From positions 496,001 to 560,000 of the forward strand of contig NZ_CP038273.1 in NCBI RefSeq assembly GCF_004571175.1: 64,000 nucleotides of DNA, written 5' to 3'. The translations under genes and the position numbers were made by a program. The notes below the pieces were generated by a model. It was not told the origin of the DNA. It was given only the letters and a program-made list of their open reading frames with translations, and ran no database searches. This document shows positions 35,784 to 44,273 of the stretch, in pieces. This DNA comes from Legionella israelensis (GTDB taxonomy: Bacteria; Pseudomonadota; Gammaproteobacteria; Legionellales; Legionellaceae). The number at the start of each line of letters is the position of its first letter. Position 1 is the first letter of the stretch.

Positions 35784-37025
35784 ATGGGATATGTATTACC
35801 AGTAGATGCCATTAAAAAACTAAAAAATTTAAGGAAAGATTATGAGAAAATCGAAGGCGTTGATCTGAAACAACCACCCAGTTTCTTCGGATTGCCTACA
35901 GCTCTTGGTGGAACAAACGTTTCTTCAAGAGAAAAACAAATTTCCCTTATTGAAAAAATCATTGCTGTTCTGGAGTCTAATCTTTTAGACGATGAACAAA
36001 TAACCTCTCAGCAGCAATATGAAGCAAAATATAGCGCGTCTAAAATGATCATTGCCGTCTGTTTATACATTCGCTCTCAAATTTCTCCCACCTATAAAGT
36101 TCGTTCCGCCAAAAATTCCGATTTATACTCATTGCTCGATGAGGCTTTGGGGTTACATGGATACAATACAATGAGCGAAGAAGATAAAATTGAATGTTTC
36201 AATACCGCTGCACGTCTTATGTCAATTAAAGGTGCCTTCGAAGATGCCAATGCCACTCTCCTGAAGGCGGGTATACCCGTTTTCAGCGAAGAGGAATGGA
36301 ATGAATTCTCCTCTTTTGTCAATAAAAAAAGCAAACTCAAGAAATCGGATTATGATTTTGTAAACTGGCCATGTACCTCCATTTCCAAACCGTTATTTGG
36401 CTACGTTGGCAGTACGGTGGGTGCCACTGCCGGCATTCTCTCTGGCCATATCATAAGTACTTCCACACCACTTTTTCCCTCACATAATTATGCTGCAGCG
36501 ACTATCGGAAACGGCATTATATTGTTTGGAATTGGCTCAACGCTTGGAACTCCGTTCATAGCTCCTATCATTGCCAGTAAATTAATGGATACCTTTCTGC
36601 AAATTTTTCTGGCTAAAAGTCTGCACTACGCCATGCAGCTTGTTGGTGAGGGTCTTGGGGTCGCTATAGGTCTGCCTTTGGATTATGCTTACCATTTATT
36701 ATGTAAAGCCTATGGTTCCATATATGAATATATGGGAGGTGAAAAACCCGCAGGCTTAACCGGATTAAGAATTATTGACGGCAAACAAATGGTTAATGGA
36801 CTGGTGATCGAAACAAAACCTGTCAAAGAATCCAGTCTCACAGAAGAACAGAAAGAAAATGCAATATTAATCAACAGAGATGGCACTTGCACCATTGGAA
36901 ATCACACTTTTAATATCAATAAAGACATCATGCCTCATGTCATAGAGGAGTTGGAAAAAAGGCTGTCAGAAAAATCCGCTTCACATAAAGACTTAAACGT
37001 CAGTAGCTCTGCGGTTCTAATATGA
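35784..37025 (+). CDS. Orphan protein with glycine-rich membrane segment
   Basis: The protein has 413 residues and a GAGGTG site before the ATG. The N-terminal 200 residues are helical and soluble. A hydrophobic, glycine-rich block follows at about 205-315 (GYVGSTVGATAGILSGHII; GNGIILFGIGSTLGTPFIAP), which could insert in a membrane as two to four helices. The last 100 residues are soluble, ending with a Glu/Ser-rich tail (EELEKRLSEKSAS) that resembles Dot/Icm E-block signals. I recognise no family. The gene stands alone; an effector with membrane-targeting helices is one possibility, an inner-membrane protein another. Confidence 0.7.
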   Translation: MGYVLPVDAIKKLKNLRKDYEKIEGVDLKQPPSFFGLPTALGGTNVSSREKQISLIEKIIAVLESNLLDDEQITSQQQYEAKYSASKMIIAVCLYIRSQISPTYKVRSAKNSDLYSLLDEALGLHGYNTMSEEDKIECFNTAARLMSIKGAFEDANATLLKAGIPVFSEEEWNEFSSFVNKKSKLKKSDYDFVNWPCTSISKPLFGYVGSTVGATAGILSGHIISTSTPLFPSHNYAAATIGNGIILFGIGSTLGTPFIAPIIASKLMDTFLQIFLAKSLHYAMQLVGEGLGVAIGLPLDYAYHLLCKAYGSIYEYMGGEKPAGLTGLRIIDGKQMVNGLVIETKPVKESSLTEEQKENAILINRDGTCTIGNHTFNINKDIMPHVIEELEKRLSEKSASHKDLNVSSSAVLI

Positions 37026-37066
37026 GTTTTACATAAAGACGTTCTTGTTCAAAAAAAATCACATCA

Positions 37067-37115
37067 AATTCTGTGCTCTTATTTTTACAACAGGTAAAAA
37101 ATAGAGCACAGAATT
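37067..37115. terminator. Bidirectional terminator between orphan gene and truD
   Basis: AATTCTGTGCTCT (37067-37079) pairs perfectly with AGAGCACAGAATT (37103-37115), extended by near-complementary TATTTTTAC/GTAAAAAATA. It sits between convergent genes and overlaps the truD stop codon. Confidence 0.75.
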
Positions 37116-38145
37116 ACAGCTTATCTTCCAAGCGGACCAACTCTCTTAAAACAACTGTAGCGTAACTGCCAGCAGGTAATTCAAATTGCAGTTTCAACTG
37201 CTTCTCTTTCAGCCATTGCCAGGTCATGAGAGAAACTGGCAAAACCTGTGCCCGATAGGACTTTTTAAGACCTTCCATTTCCAGTGCTAAAAGCCAGGGC
37301 TTGAAGTCGGCTAATGCATTTTGCTGCAATATCAAGGCTTCTTTTGCGATTTTTTCCTCTCCCGTTCCCCATAAAATGGAGGCAGGTGAAAGGTCATGAC
37401 ATTTGACTCTTTGATAAAGAGTTTCGTCAATGATATCTGCCATGAATATAGAATTCGTTCCTCGCAATTGCAAAATATCACCTGAAATCGGCTTGTTCCA
37501 GTTTTTGAGAGCAACCCTCTGCGATAATATTCGATTAAAAAGAAATCCGCGGGCCGAAGAATAATAAAGGCCTTTTAAAAAGCGATTTTTTACTGGCACA
37601 TTCTCCAAAAGCATGTGTTTTGCTTTGATAAGATTCTGGCTTCCATGACCGAATCGTTGATAGCCGAAATAATTTGGAACGCCTGTGGACTGTATATGCA
37701 ATAAACGTTGTTCAACATCTTCGGGTTTATCAATAGCCCTTAAAATCAGTTGAAACTGATTTTTGGCAACAGCGCCTTTCTTTAATTTTTTATGATGCCG
37801 CTGACATTCAAGTACACGCCAGCCCTCTCCTGCCAGGCTTTCAACACCCTCGATATATTCTCCTGGGCAATGAACGGATATCCATTGGCTCGTTATTGCC
37901 TGCTTATCCTTCAAGCCGGCATAAGAGATGAATTTGAGCGATTTTTTTATTTTTCTGGATAAAGATTTAACCAATTCTTCAGTCGTCAGCCCGATTTTTT
38001 CAATTCTTAAAAACAGATGCTCGCCTTCACCGCTTAAATCAAAGGACAAAATTTCATCTACTCTGAAATCTTCAGGAAAAGTTTTTATAACCGCAGATGA
38101 CGCGGGGTTAGCAAAAGCGTAACTCAAATCATGATAATCAAACAT
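37114..38145 (-). CDS. truD: tRNA pseudouridine13 synthase TruD
   Basis: This 343-residue enzyme makes pseudouridine 13 in tRNA(Glu). The catalytic Asp80 lies in GLKDKQAITSQW and the TruD-specific insertion is present (NYFGYQRFGHGSQNLIKA). The length is normal. The gene stands alone, convergent with the orphan gene at 35784. It begins 168 bp from the dnaE stop on the same strand, and that gap contains a MITE-like repeat. Confidence 0.95.
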   Translation of the reverse strand: MFDYHDLSYAFANPASSAVIKTFPEDFRVDEILSFDLSGEGEHLFLRIEKIGLTTEELVKSLSRKIKKSLKFISYAGLKDKQAITSQWISVHCPGEYIEGVESLAGEGWRVLECQRHHKKLKKGAVAKNQFQLILRAIDKPEDVEQRLLHIQSTGVPNYFGYQRFGHGSQNLIKAKHMLLENVPVKNRFLKGLYYSSARGFLFNRILSQRVALKNWNKPISGDILQLRGTNSIFMADIIDETLYQRVKCHDLSPASILWGTGEEKIAKEALILQQNALADFKPWLLALEMEGLKKSYRAQVLPVSLMTWQWLKEKQLKLQFELPAGSYATVVLRELVRLEDKL

Positions 38146-38278
38146 AAAAAAAACCTTTTAGTGCATATCGTCAGTTTTTTGAAGCAAAAATTTGCATGGA
38201 TTAGCTAAAATGTCAGCTTGAGTGAGGTGAATAGCCAGTTCCATAACGAACTCAAGCTGATATTTGAGAAAATCAGCC

Positions 38279-38318
38279 GAATTTGCAGCCGGTAAAAGAT
38301 AAGTGCACAGAACCTAAT
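38279..38318. repeat. Repeat end GGTTCTGTGCAC at the dnaE stop
   Basis: AATTTGCAGCCGG...GTGCACAGAACCTA aligns with the right half of the 91-bp element at 11525-11615. The same TAGGTTCTGTG motif occurs at 47940. A longer inverted structure may extend to about 38170, where a second end is not clear. Confidence 0.45.
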
Positions 38319-41300
38319 ACAACATCACAGCGCTTTGCTCGCCTAATAACTCATTCAGCAGACGAATTAATTGATCTTCTGGTTTAACCGACCACTCAGA
38401 ACCCAGATTAAGCTCAACTTTTGCTTTTTCATTACGATAAATCATATTTACTGAACATGCGCCGGTATGAGCCTTCAAAGTGGACTGTATAGGAGCGAGC
38501 AAAGCATGTTGACTAGTATCAAAGGTTATTTGCAGACAACGGGCAAAACGAGTTCTGGCCGCCTCAACCGTATACAATTGACTGGCCGTCATTTTTACCC
38601 CGCCATTATAATCATCAGTGGCAATATCACCTTCGATAATCAGAATATCGCCGCCACTCACCTCCTGGGAAAAAGCATCGAATACTTCAGAAAAAACAAC
38701 CACATCTATTTTGGCTGTTGCATCATCTATGCCGATAATAACAAGTTTCTTGCCCCGTTTAGTCACGATCTTACGCAGACCACATATCTGCCCACATATG
38801 TAGGCTTTTTTTTGTGCTAGAGGGTCAAGCTCACTGACCATAGAAATAATGCCTTTAAATTCACGACGGTATTGATCAACCGGATGTCCAGTTAAATAAA
38901 ACCCCAAAGTTTCCCGCTCTGCATCCAACCGCTGCTTTTCTGTCCATGGCCTGCAATTGACATAGCTTTCATCGCTCAGAGCTTCATCAAAAAAGGACAA
39001 GAGTTCAAATTGCCCTGTTGCCTGATTTTGATGTTCTCTTTCTGCCATTTTTAACACATTGTCAATAGATGCAGCCAAAACAGAACGCTCAATCTTCCAG
39101 TCATCCATTGCCCCGGATTTTATCAAGGCCTCAAACACCCTCCGGTTCACTTTTTTAAGATCCAGTCTTTTAGCAAAACTGAAAAGATCAGAAAAAACGC
39201 CCCCTTGTTTTCGCTCCTCAATGATACAGGAAATCGCTGATTCACCAACTCCTTTAATGGCTCCCAAACCGTAAAGAATATTCTGCTCGTTATCGACGGT
39301 AAATTTATATTGAGAGCGGTTCACACAAGGAGGCAGAACTTTTAAGTTCATCCGTGCGCATTCATCCATAAAATTGACAACTTTGTCCGTGTTATCCATA
39401 TCCGAAGACATCACAGCCGCCATAAACGCCGCAGGATAATGAGCCTTTAACCAGGCTGTCTGATAAGCAACCAGCGCATAGGCAGCAGAATGAGATTTGT
39501 TAAAGCCATATCCAGCAAATTTTTCCATTAAATCGAAAATATAAGTTGCGGTTTTCTCATCAACTCCGCGGGAAGTTGCTCCTTCGGTAAAAATCTCACG
39601 TTGTTTGGCCATTTCTTCCGGCTTTTTCTTACCCATGGCCCGACGCAGCAAGTCAGCAGCTCCCAGGGTATAGTTGGCCAGAATTTGAGCAATCTGCATC
39701 ACTTGCTCCTGATACAGAATAACCCCATAAGTGGGTTTCAATATAGGCTCAAGATCGGGGTGAGGATATTCCACCTTGGCACGTCCATGTTTTCTATCGA
39801 TAAAATCGTCTACCATGCCAGATTGTAATGGACCGGGTCTAAACAAAGCGACCAAAGCAATAATTTCTTCGAAACAGTCAGGTTGAAGGCGATTGATTAA
39901 CTCTTTCATTCCCCGGGATTCAAGCTGAAACACAGCCGTGGTCTGACAGTGTTTCAGTAAATCAAAGGTTTGCTGATCATCAATCGGAATTTCTGCGATA
40001 TCAATAGCTGGCAACCCTTGGCTGGCCCGTTGTTGATTGATAATATCCACCGCCCAGTCGATAATGGTTAAAGTGCGTAATCCGAGAAAATCAAACTTCA
40101 CTAAACCGGCGGCTTCCACGTCATCTTTATCAAATTGACTGACGATTTGTGTCGAACCTTCCTCACAATATATTGCGGTGAAATCGGTTAACTGAGATGG
40201 AGCGATCACCACACCGCCGGCATGTTTCCCGGCATTTCGGGTGATGCCCTCAAGTTTTAGCGCCAAATCAAAGAGTTCCCTGACTTCATCTTCTTCCTCA
40301 TATCGCCGGCGTAATTCTTCTTCCTGCTCCAGAGCTTTGCTTAAAGTCATTCCAATTTCAAAAGGAATCAATTTAGCCAACTTATCAACAAATCCGTATG
40401 GATGGCCGAATACACGTCCAACGTCACGAATCACTGCTTTTGCAGCCATTGTACCGAAAGTAATGATTTGCGAGACACTTTGGCGACCGTACTTCTCAGC
40501 AACATACTCAATCACTCTGTCTCGTCCTTCCATGCAAAAATCAATGTCGAAATCCGGCATGGATACGCGTTCAGGATTAAGAAACCGCTCAAAGAGCAAT
40601 TCAAACTCGAGAGGGTCCAAATCCGTAATTTTTAGAGCGTAAGCGACAAGAGAACCGGCTCCGGAACCCCGGCCTGGGCCTACGGGAATACCGTTTTTTT
40701 TCGCCCACTGAATAAAATCAGCAACAATTAAAAAATAACCAGGGAAACCCATGTTATTGATGACATTTAATTCAGTTTCCAGGCGCTTGTCGTATTCAAC
40801 TCTTAGCTGTTTTCTTTTTTCTGAAGGCTGATGACAAAGTATTTTTTCAAGTCGCTCATTTAATCCCTTTCTTGATAGTTCCGACAAATAGCTTTCAACG
40901 GTTGAACCTTGTGGAAGCGGAAAATTGGGTAAATAATTTTGGCCCAAATCAAGATCCACAGAACAGCGTTTACTGATTTCAACCGTATTTTGCAAGGCGC
41001 TGGGCAAATCAGAAAACAGCTCTTCCATTTCATCAGCCGATCGCAAATACTGTTTGGCACTGTATAATTGCCGACGTCTTGGATCTGCCAAAGTGTAGCC
41101 ATCATGAATACAGACACGAGCCTCATGAGCGGAAAAATCATCTTCGTTTAAAAAACGTACATCATTGGTCGCTACCAGCGGCAAATGAAGGGCTTGGGCC
41201 AATTCAATGAGTTTTTCATTATAATAATTTTCATCGTTTCTGTTCGTGCGTTGAATTTCAAGATAAAAACGGGCAGGAAATATCTGACTCCAATAATGGG

Positions 41301-41760
41301 CGCGAGACTTCGCTAACTCAAAGTCATCATGAATCAATGCTTGCCCAATATCACCGGTTCGACCACCGGAAAGTGCAATCAATCCTTCTGTACACTCAGG
41401 AATCCACTGTGTCTGAACATGAGGTTTGCCTTGATACTGACCTTCCTGATAAGCCTTGGACACCAGGCGTGTTAGATGCCGGTAACCTTCTGAATTTTGA
41501 CAGAGCAAAACGAGAGAAAATGTATTTTCTGGTTTTTCGGGATCATGGCATAGCAAATCCGCACCAATGATAGGTTTAATTCCATGCTCAAGAGCCGCTT
41601 TAAACAGTTTTACAGCAGCAAATAAATTGCAGTGATCAGTCAAGGCCACTGAACACATACCTCTCTCCGGTAATACTTTCATCAAGGGCTTGATGCGTAT
41701 TAATCCATCGATCAATGAATATTCAGAGTGCATTCTCAAATGAACAAAGCGTTGATGCAT
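38314..41760 (-). CDS. dnaE: DNA polymerase III alpha subunit
   Basis: This 1148-residue replicative polymerase is full length. It has an N-terminal PHP domain (HSEYSLIDGLI, ALTDHCNLFA), the palm with catalytic aspartates in MPDFDIDFCMEGRDR, a fingers/beta-binding region, an OB-fold near 990-1070 and a C-terminal tau-binding part. The stop TAG is formed by the first bases of a TAGGTTCTGTGCAC repeat end. The gene stands alone; the opp operon ends 204 bp upstream, with a strong hairpin between. Confidence 0.97.
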   Translation of the reverse strand: MHQRFVHLRMHSEYSLIDGLIRIKPLMKVLPERGMCSVALTDHCNLFAAVKLFKAALEHGIKPIIGADLLCHDPEKPENTFSLVLLCQNSEGYRHLTRLVSKAYQEGQYQGKPHVQTQWIPECTEGLIALSGGRTGDIGQALIHDDFELAKSRAHYWSQIFPARFYLEIQRTNRNDENYYNEKLIELAQALHLPLVATNDVRFLNEDDFSAHEARVCIHDGYTLADPRRRQLYSAKQYLRSADEMEELFSDLPSALQNTVEISKRCSVDLDLGQNYLPNFPLPQGSTVESYLSELSRKGLNERLEKILCHQPSEKRKQLRVEYDKRLETELNVINNMGFPGYFLIVADFIQWAKKNGIPVGPGRGSGAGSLVAYALKITDLDPLEFELLFERFLNPERVSMPDFDIDFCMEGRDRVIEYVAEKYGRQSVSQIITFGTMAAKAVIRDVGRVFGHPYGFVDKLAKLIPFEIGMTLSKALEQEEELRRRYEEEDEVRELFDLALKLEGITRNAGKHAGGVVIAPSQLTDFTAIYCEEGSTQIVSQFDKDDVEAAGLVKFDFLGLRTLTIIDWAVDIINQQRASQGLPAIDIAEIPIDDQQTFDLLKHCQTTAVFQLESRGMKELINRLQPDCFEEIIALVALFRPGPLQSGMVDDFIDRKHGRAKVEYPHPDLEPILKPTYGVILYQEQVMQIAQILANYTLGAADLLRRAMGKKKPEEMAKQREIFTEGATSRGVDEKTATYIFDLMEKFAGYGFNKSHSAAYALVAYQTAWLKAHYPAAFMAAVMSSDMDNTDKVVNFMDECARMNLKVLPPCVNRSQYKFTVDNEQNILYGLGAIKGVGESAISCIIEERKQGGVFSDLFSFAKRLDLKKVNRRVFEALIKSGAMDDWKIERSVLAASIDNVLKMAEREHQNQATGQFELLSFFDEALSDESYVNCRPWTEKQRLDAERETLGFYLTGHPVDQYRREFKGIISMVSELDPLAQKKAYICGQICGLRKIVTKRGKKLVIIGIDDATAKIDVVVFSEVFDAFSQEVSGGDILIIEGDIATDDYNGGVKMTASQLYTVEAARTRFARCLQITFDTSQHALLAPIQSTLKAHTGACSVNMIYRNEKAKVELNLGSEWSVKPEDQLIRLLNELLGEQSAVMLY

Positions 41761-41858
41761 TTTTTCACTATATCGGGAAAAATGAATCGATGATTATCTA
41801 CTTTTTCATGTTTATATTCAAATTTATTAGCTAACGACACAGGGCAAACGAAGAGATT

Positions 41859-41898
41859 AAAATGCGGGGTTGGTTATTTCAAATGCACCCCGCATTTT
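41859..41898. terminator. Strong hairpin between opp operon and dnaE
   Basis: AAAATGCGGGGT and ACCCCGCATTTT form a perfect 12-bp stem with a 16-base loop. It is A-rich before and T-rich after the stem, so it could terminate in either direction; it lies 66 bp after the end of the opp operon. Confidence 0.75.
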
Positions 41899-41964
41899 CA
41901 ATTTCATCTTCCGACTTTGTGAACAAAAATTTTTTCGTTCTGTGAAAATTTTTATTTACTGATC

Positions 41965-43299
41965 CTAAGCCTGACGATGAGGGTCAAAAGCATCCCTGAC
42001 CGCATCGGCAAACAGATTGCCGGCTAACACCAAAATAAACATAAGAAAAAAAGCCGACATCATGGGCCACCAGACAATAGGCTCTCTCGCCAACTCAAGC
42101 CTTGCACCATTGATCATGTTTCCCCAACTGATGGTCATAGGGGATACACCCACACCGACATAAGACAAGACGGCTTCTGCCAGAACCAAAAAACTGAAAT
42201 CCAACACCAGCGTAATCAATACAATGTGCATAACATTAGGGAGGAGGTGCTTGCGCAGTATAGTGAAAGAACTGCTTCCCAAAGCGCGGGCTGCCATCAC
42301 AAAATCGACTTCTCTTAACTTTAGACTTTCTGCCCGAATCAACCGACAAAGGCTGGTCCAGCTAGTCACACCTAGAATTAAACACAAAGCCAGCAATCTG
42401 GCATCTGCGCTTTGTGCCAAAGTAGGGAATTGTTGGGGATGATTAGCGATATAAGTTTGCATAGATAAAACCGAGGCCGTAATCAATAACACACCTGGAA
42501 TTGAACTTAATGTGGTATAAATATATTGAATAATATCATCAGCACGACCGCCGAAATAGCCTGCCGAGACACCGAGAAATAAAGCCAGCGGCATCATAAA
42601 AAGCGTCGTTAAAAGGCCTATCACCAGCCCCGTACGAATGCTTTTAACCGCATAATAGAAAATATCCTGGCCAATTTTACCTGTACCTAACAGATGAAGT
42701 TCCTTGGATAAGGAAAAGCAAAAATAACCTATAAATACAATGAAAAACCAGGTTATCAATACACTTATCAATATGGCATTAAAAGAAAAATCAAATTGCC
42801 CTTTTTTTATTCGACGAATCATTAATATCAGTCCCCAACTCAATAGAGTAAAAATCATCGCCACCACAAGGGACCAATATAAGGTAGATCGAATTAATCG
42901 CTTTTTATCTTTTTCTGTCTTAATGGCTGGATTAATGTGCTTTAATCTCGGATAAATCTGTAAAGCCTGGCCATCGAGCAGCACAGTCTGTGAGCTGTAT
43001 GATTTTAAAGCCAAAGGTGCTGAATAGGTCTTTTCATATACAGTTCCAATAGGTGCCATTAATTGATCAAGCAAGGTAGAGGCGGCCTTGTCGGGAGATT
43101 TGATATGAATGGAATCAAGAATGCCAATGATTAAGAATAAAGCCAAAATAATACCTGAGCTAATGGCAAGCGGGTTGCGGCCAATCATGGATAAAGAGCG
43201 GCGAATATGTTCCTTTCGCGCACCATTTACCAGCAAAACCGCGGAGAAAATCAGCAATAACAGGAAGCAGCGGTCGGTCCATAGAAATTCAAAGGTCAT
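41965..43299 (-). CDS. OppC-like peptide ABC permease with periplasmic insertion
   Basis: This 444-residue inner-membrane permease is longer than the usual 300. It has two N-terminal helices, a soluble insertion (about 65-130) and then the conserved BPD_transp_1 core (SSIPGVLLITASVLSMQ, coupling loop VMAARALGSSSFTILRKHLL). It should pair with the OppB-like permease and import oligopeptides. Its start overlaps the oppB-like stop by 4 bases. No ATPase genes follow. Confidence 0.9.
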   Translation of the reverse strand: MTFEFLWTDRCFLLLLIFSAVLLVNGARKEHIRRSLSMIGRNPLAISSGIILALFLIIGILDSIHIKSPDKAASTLLDQLMAPIGTVYEKTYSAPLALKSYSSQTVLLDGQALQIYPRLKHINPAIKTEKDKKRLIRSTLYWSLVVAMIFTLLSWGLILMIRRIKKGQFDFSFNAILISVLITWFFIVFIGYFCFSLSKELHLLGTGKIGQDIFYYAVKSIRTGLVIGLLTTLFMMPLALFLGVSAGYFGGRADDIIQYIYTTLSSIPGVLLITASVLSMQTYIANHPQQFPTLAQSADARLLALCLILGVTSWTSLCRLIRAESLKLREVDFVMAARALGSSSFTILRKHLLPNVMHIVLITLVLDFSFLVLAEAVLSYVGVGVSPMTISWGNMINGARLELAREPIVWWPMMSAFFLMFILVLAGNLFADAVRDAFDPHRQA

Positions 43300-44273
43300 G
43301 AGAGCCTCACTCTTGGGTCGACTAGCGTATAGGAAATATCGGTTAATATTAAACCAACTATATACAAAACAGAGCCAAGAAACACCATTGCTCTGACTAT
43401 AGCAAAATCCTGTTGCTGAATCGCATCAATGATATAACTGCCTAAGCCAGGAACACCAAAAAAAGATTCCAATACCAGACTTCCCATAAATAAAGAAGGA
43501 ATGATCACAACGATACCGGTTAAAATAGGCAGCATGGCATTTTTTAGTACGTGTCCAAACAACACTCGAAGTTCAGACAAACCTTTTGCTCTGGCTGTTT
43601 TGACATACCCACGGTTCATTTCTTCAAGAAAAAGGGTCCGATACCAACGTGAACCGGCACCTAATCCACCAATGACCGCAACAATCACGGGTAAAATGAT
43701 AAATTTTATGGCATTAAACCCGCTTCCATATCCTGAAATGGGAACAAGTCGTAACAATTTTCCAAATAGATACTGCCCTCCTATGATATAGAACAAACTG
43801 GAAATTGACATAAGAATAATGCACAAAACCACTCCGAAAAGATCAAGATAGGTTGAACGAAAAAAAGCCATGAACATGGCAAAAACAATATTGACCAGCA
43901 AACCCAGGATAAGAACAGGAACAGCAATCATCAAACTCGGCCACATTCGTTTTGTGACGTCGTAACTAATGTCTCGACCGCCATCAGAAACACCGAAATC
44001 AAACACAAACAGTTTCAAGGATTTTTGAAAAAACAAGGTTTGGCTGAGTTGCTTGAAACCCAATTGTGAATCATTATAAAACAGAGGCAAATCATAACCA
44101 TGTTTTCTTTTCCAGTGTTCAATGGCGGAGGGCTTGACGTGTTTTTGTCCAAGATGCATACGTGCCATATCGTCAGGGGAGTTCACCATAAAAAACAAGG
44201 CAAAGGTTAAAAGATTTATGCCTATTAAAATTGGTATGGCATACAGGATACGCCTTAATAAATAATAAATCAT
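43296..44273 (-). CDS. OppB-like peptide ABC permease
   Basis: This 325-residue permease has six helices. It has the family opening (LLRRILYAIPILIGINLLTF) and the coupling motif YVKTARAKGLSELRVLFGHVLKN. It is coupled by 4-base overlaps to the binding-protein gene upstream and the OppC gene downstream. It should form the heteromeric channel with OppC. Confidence 0.92.
   Translation of the reverse strand: MIYYLLRRILYAIPILIGINLLTFALFFMVNSPDDMARMHLGQKHVKPSAIEHWKRKHGYDLPLFYNDSQLGFKQLSQTLFFQKSLKLFVFDFGVSDGGRDISYDVTKRMWPSLMIAVPVLILGLLVNIVFAMFMAFFRSTYLDLFGVVLCIILMSISSLFYIIGGQYLFGKLLRLVPISGYGSGFNAIKFIILPVIVAVIGGLGAGSRWYRTLFLEEMNRGYVKTARAKGLSELRVLFGHVLKNAMLPILTGIVVIIPSLFMGSLVLESFFGVPGLGSYIIDAIQQQDFAIVRAMVFLGSVLYIVGLILTDISYTLVDPRVRLS

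Noticed and set aside
40241-40642. 133-codon plus-strand ORF opposite dnaE
   Set aside because: Antisense to conserved dnaE, serine-rich, no ribosome binding site.
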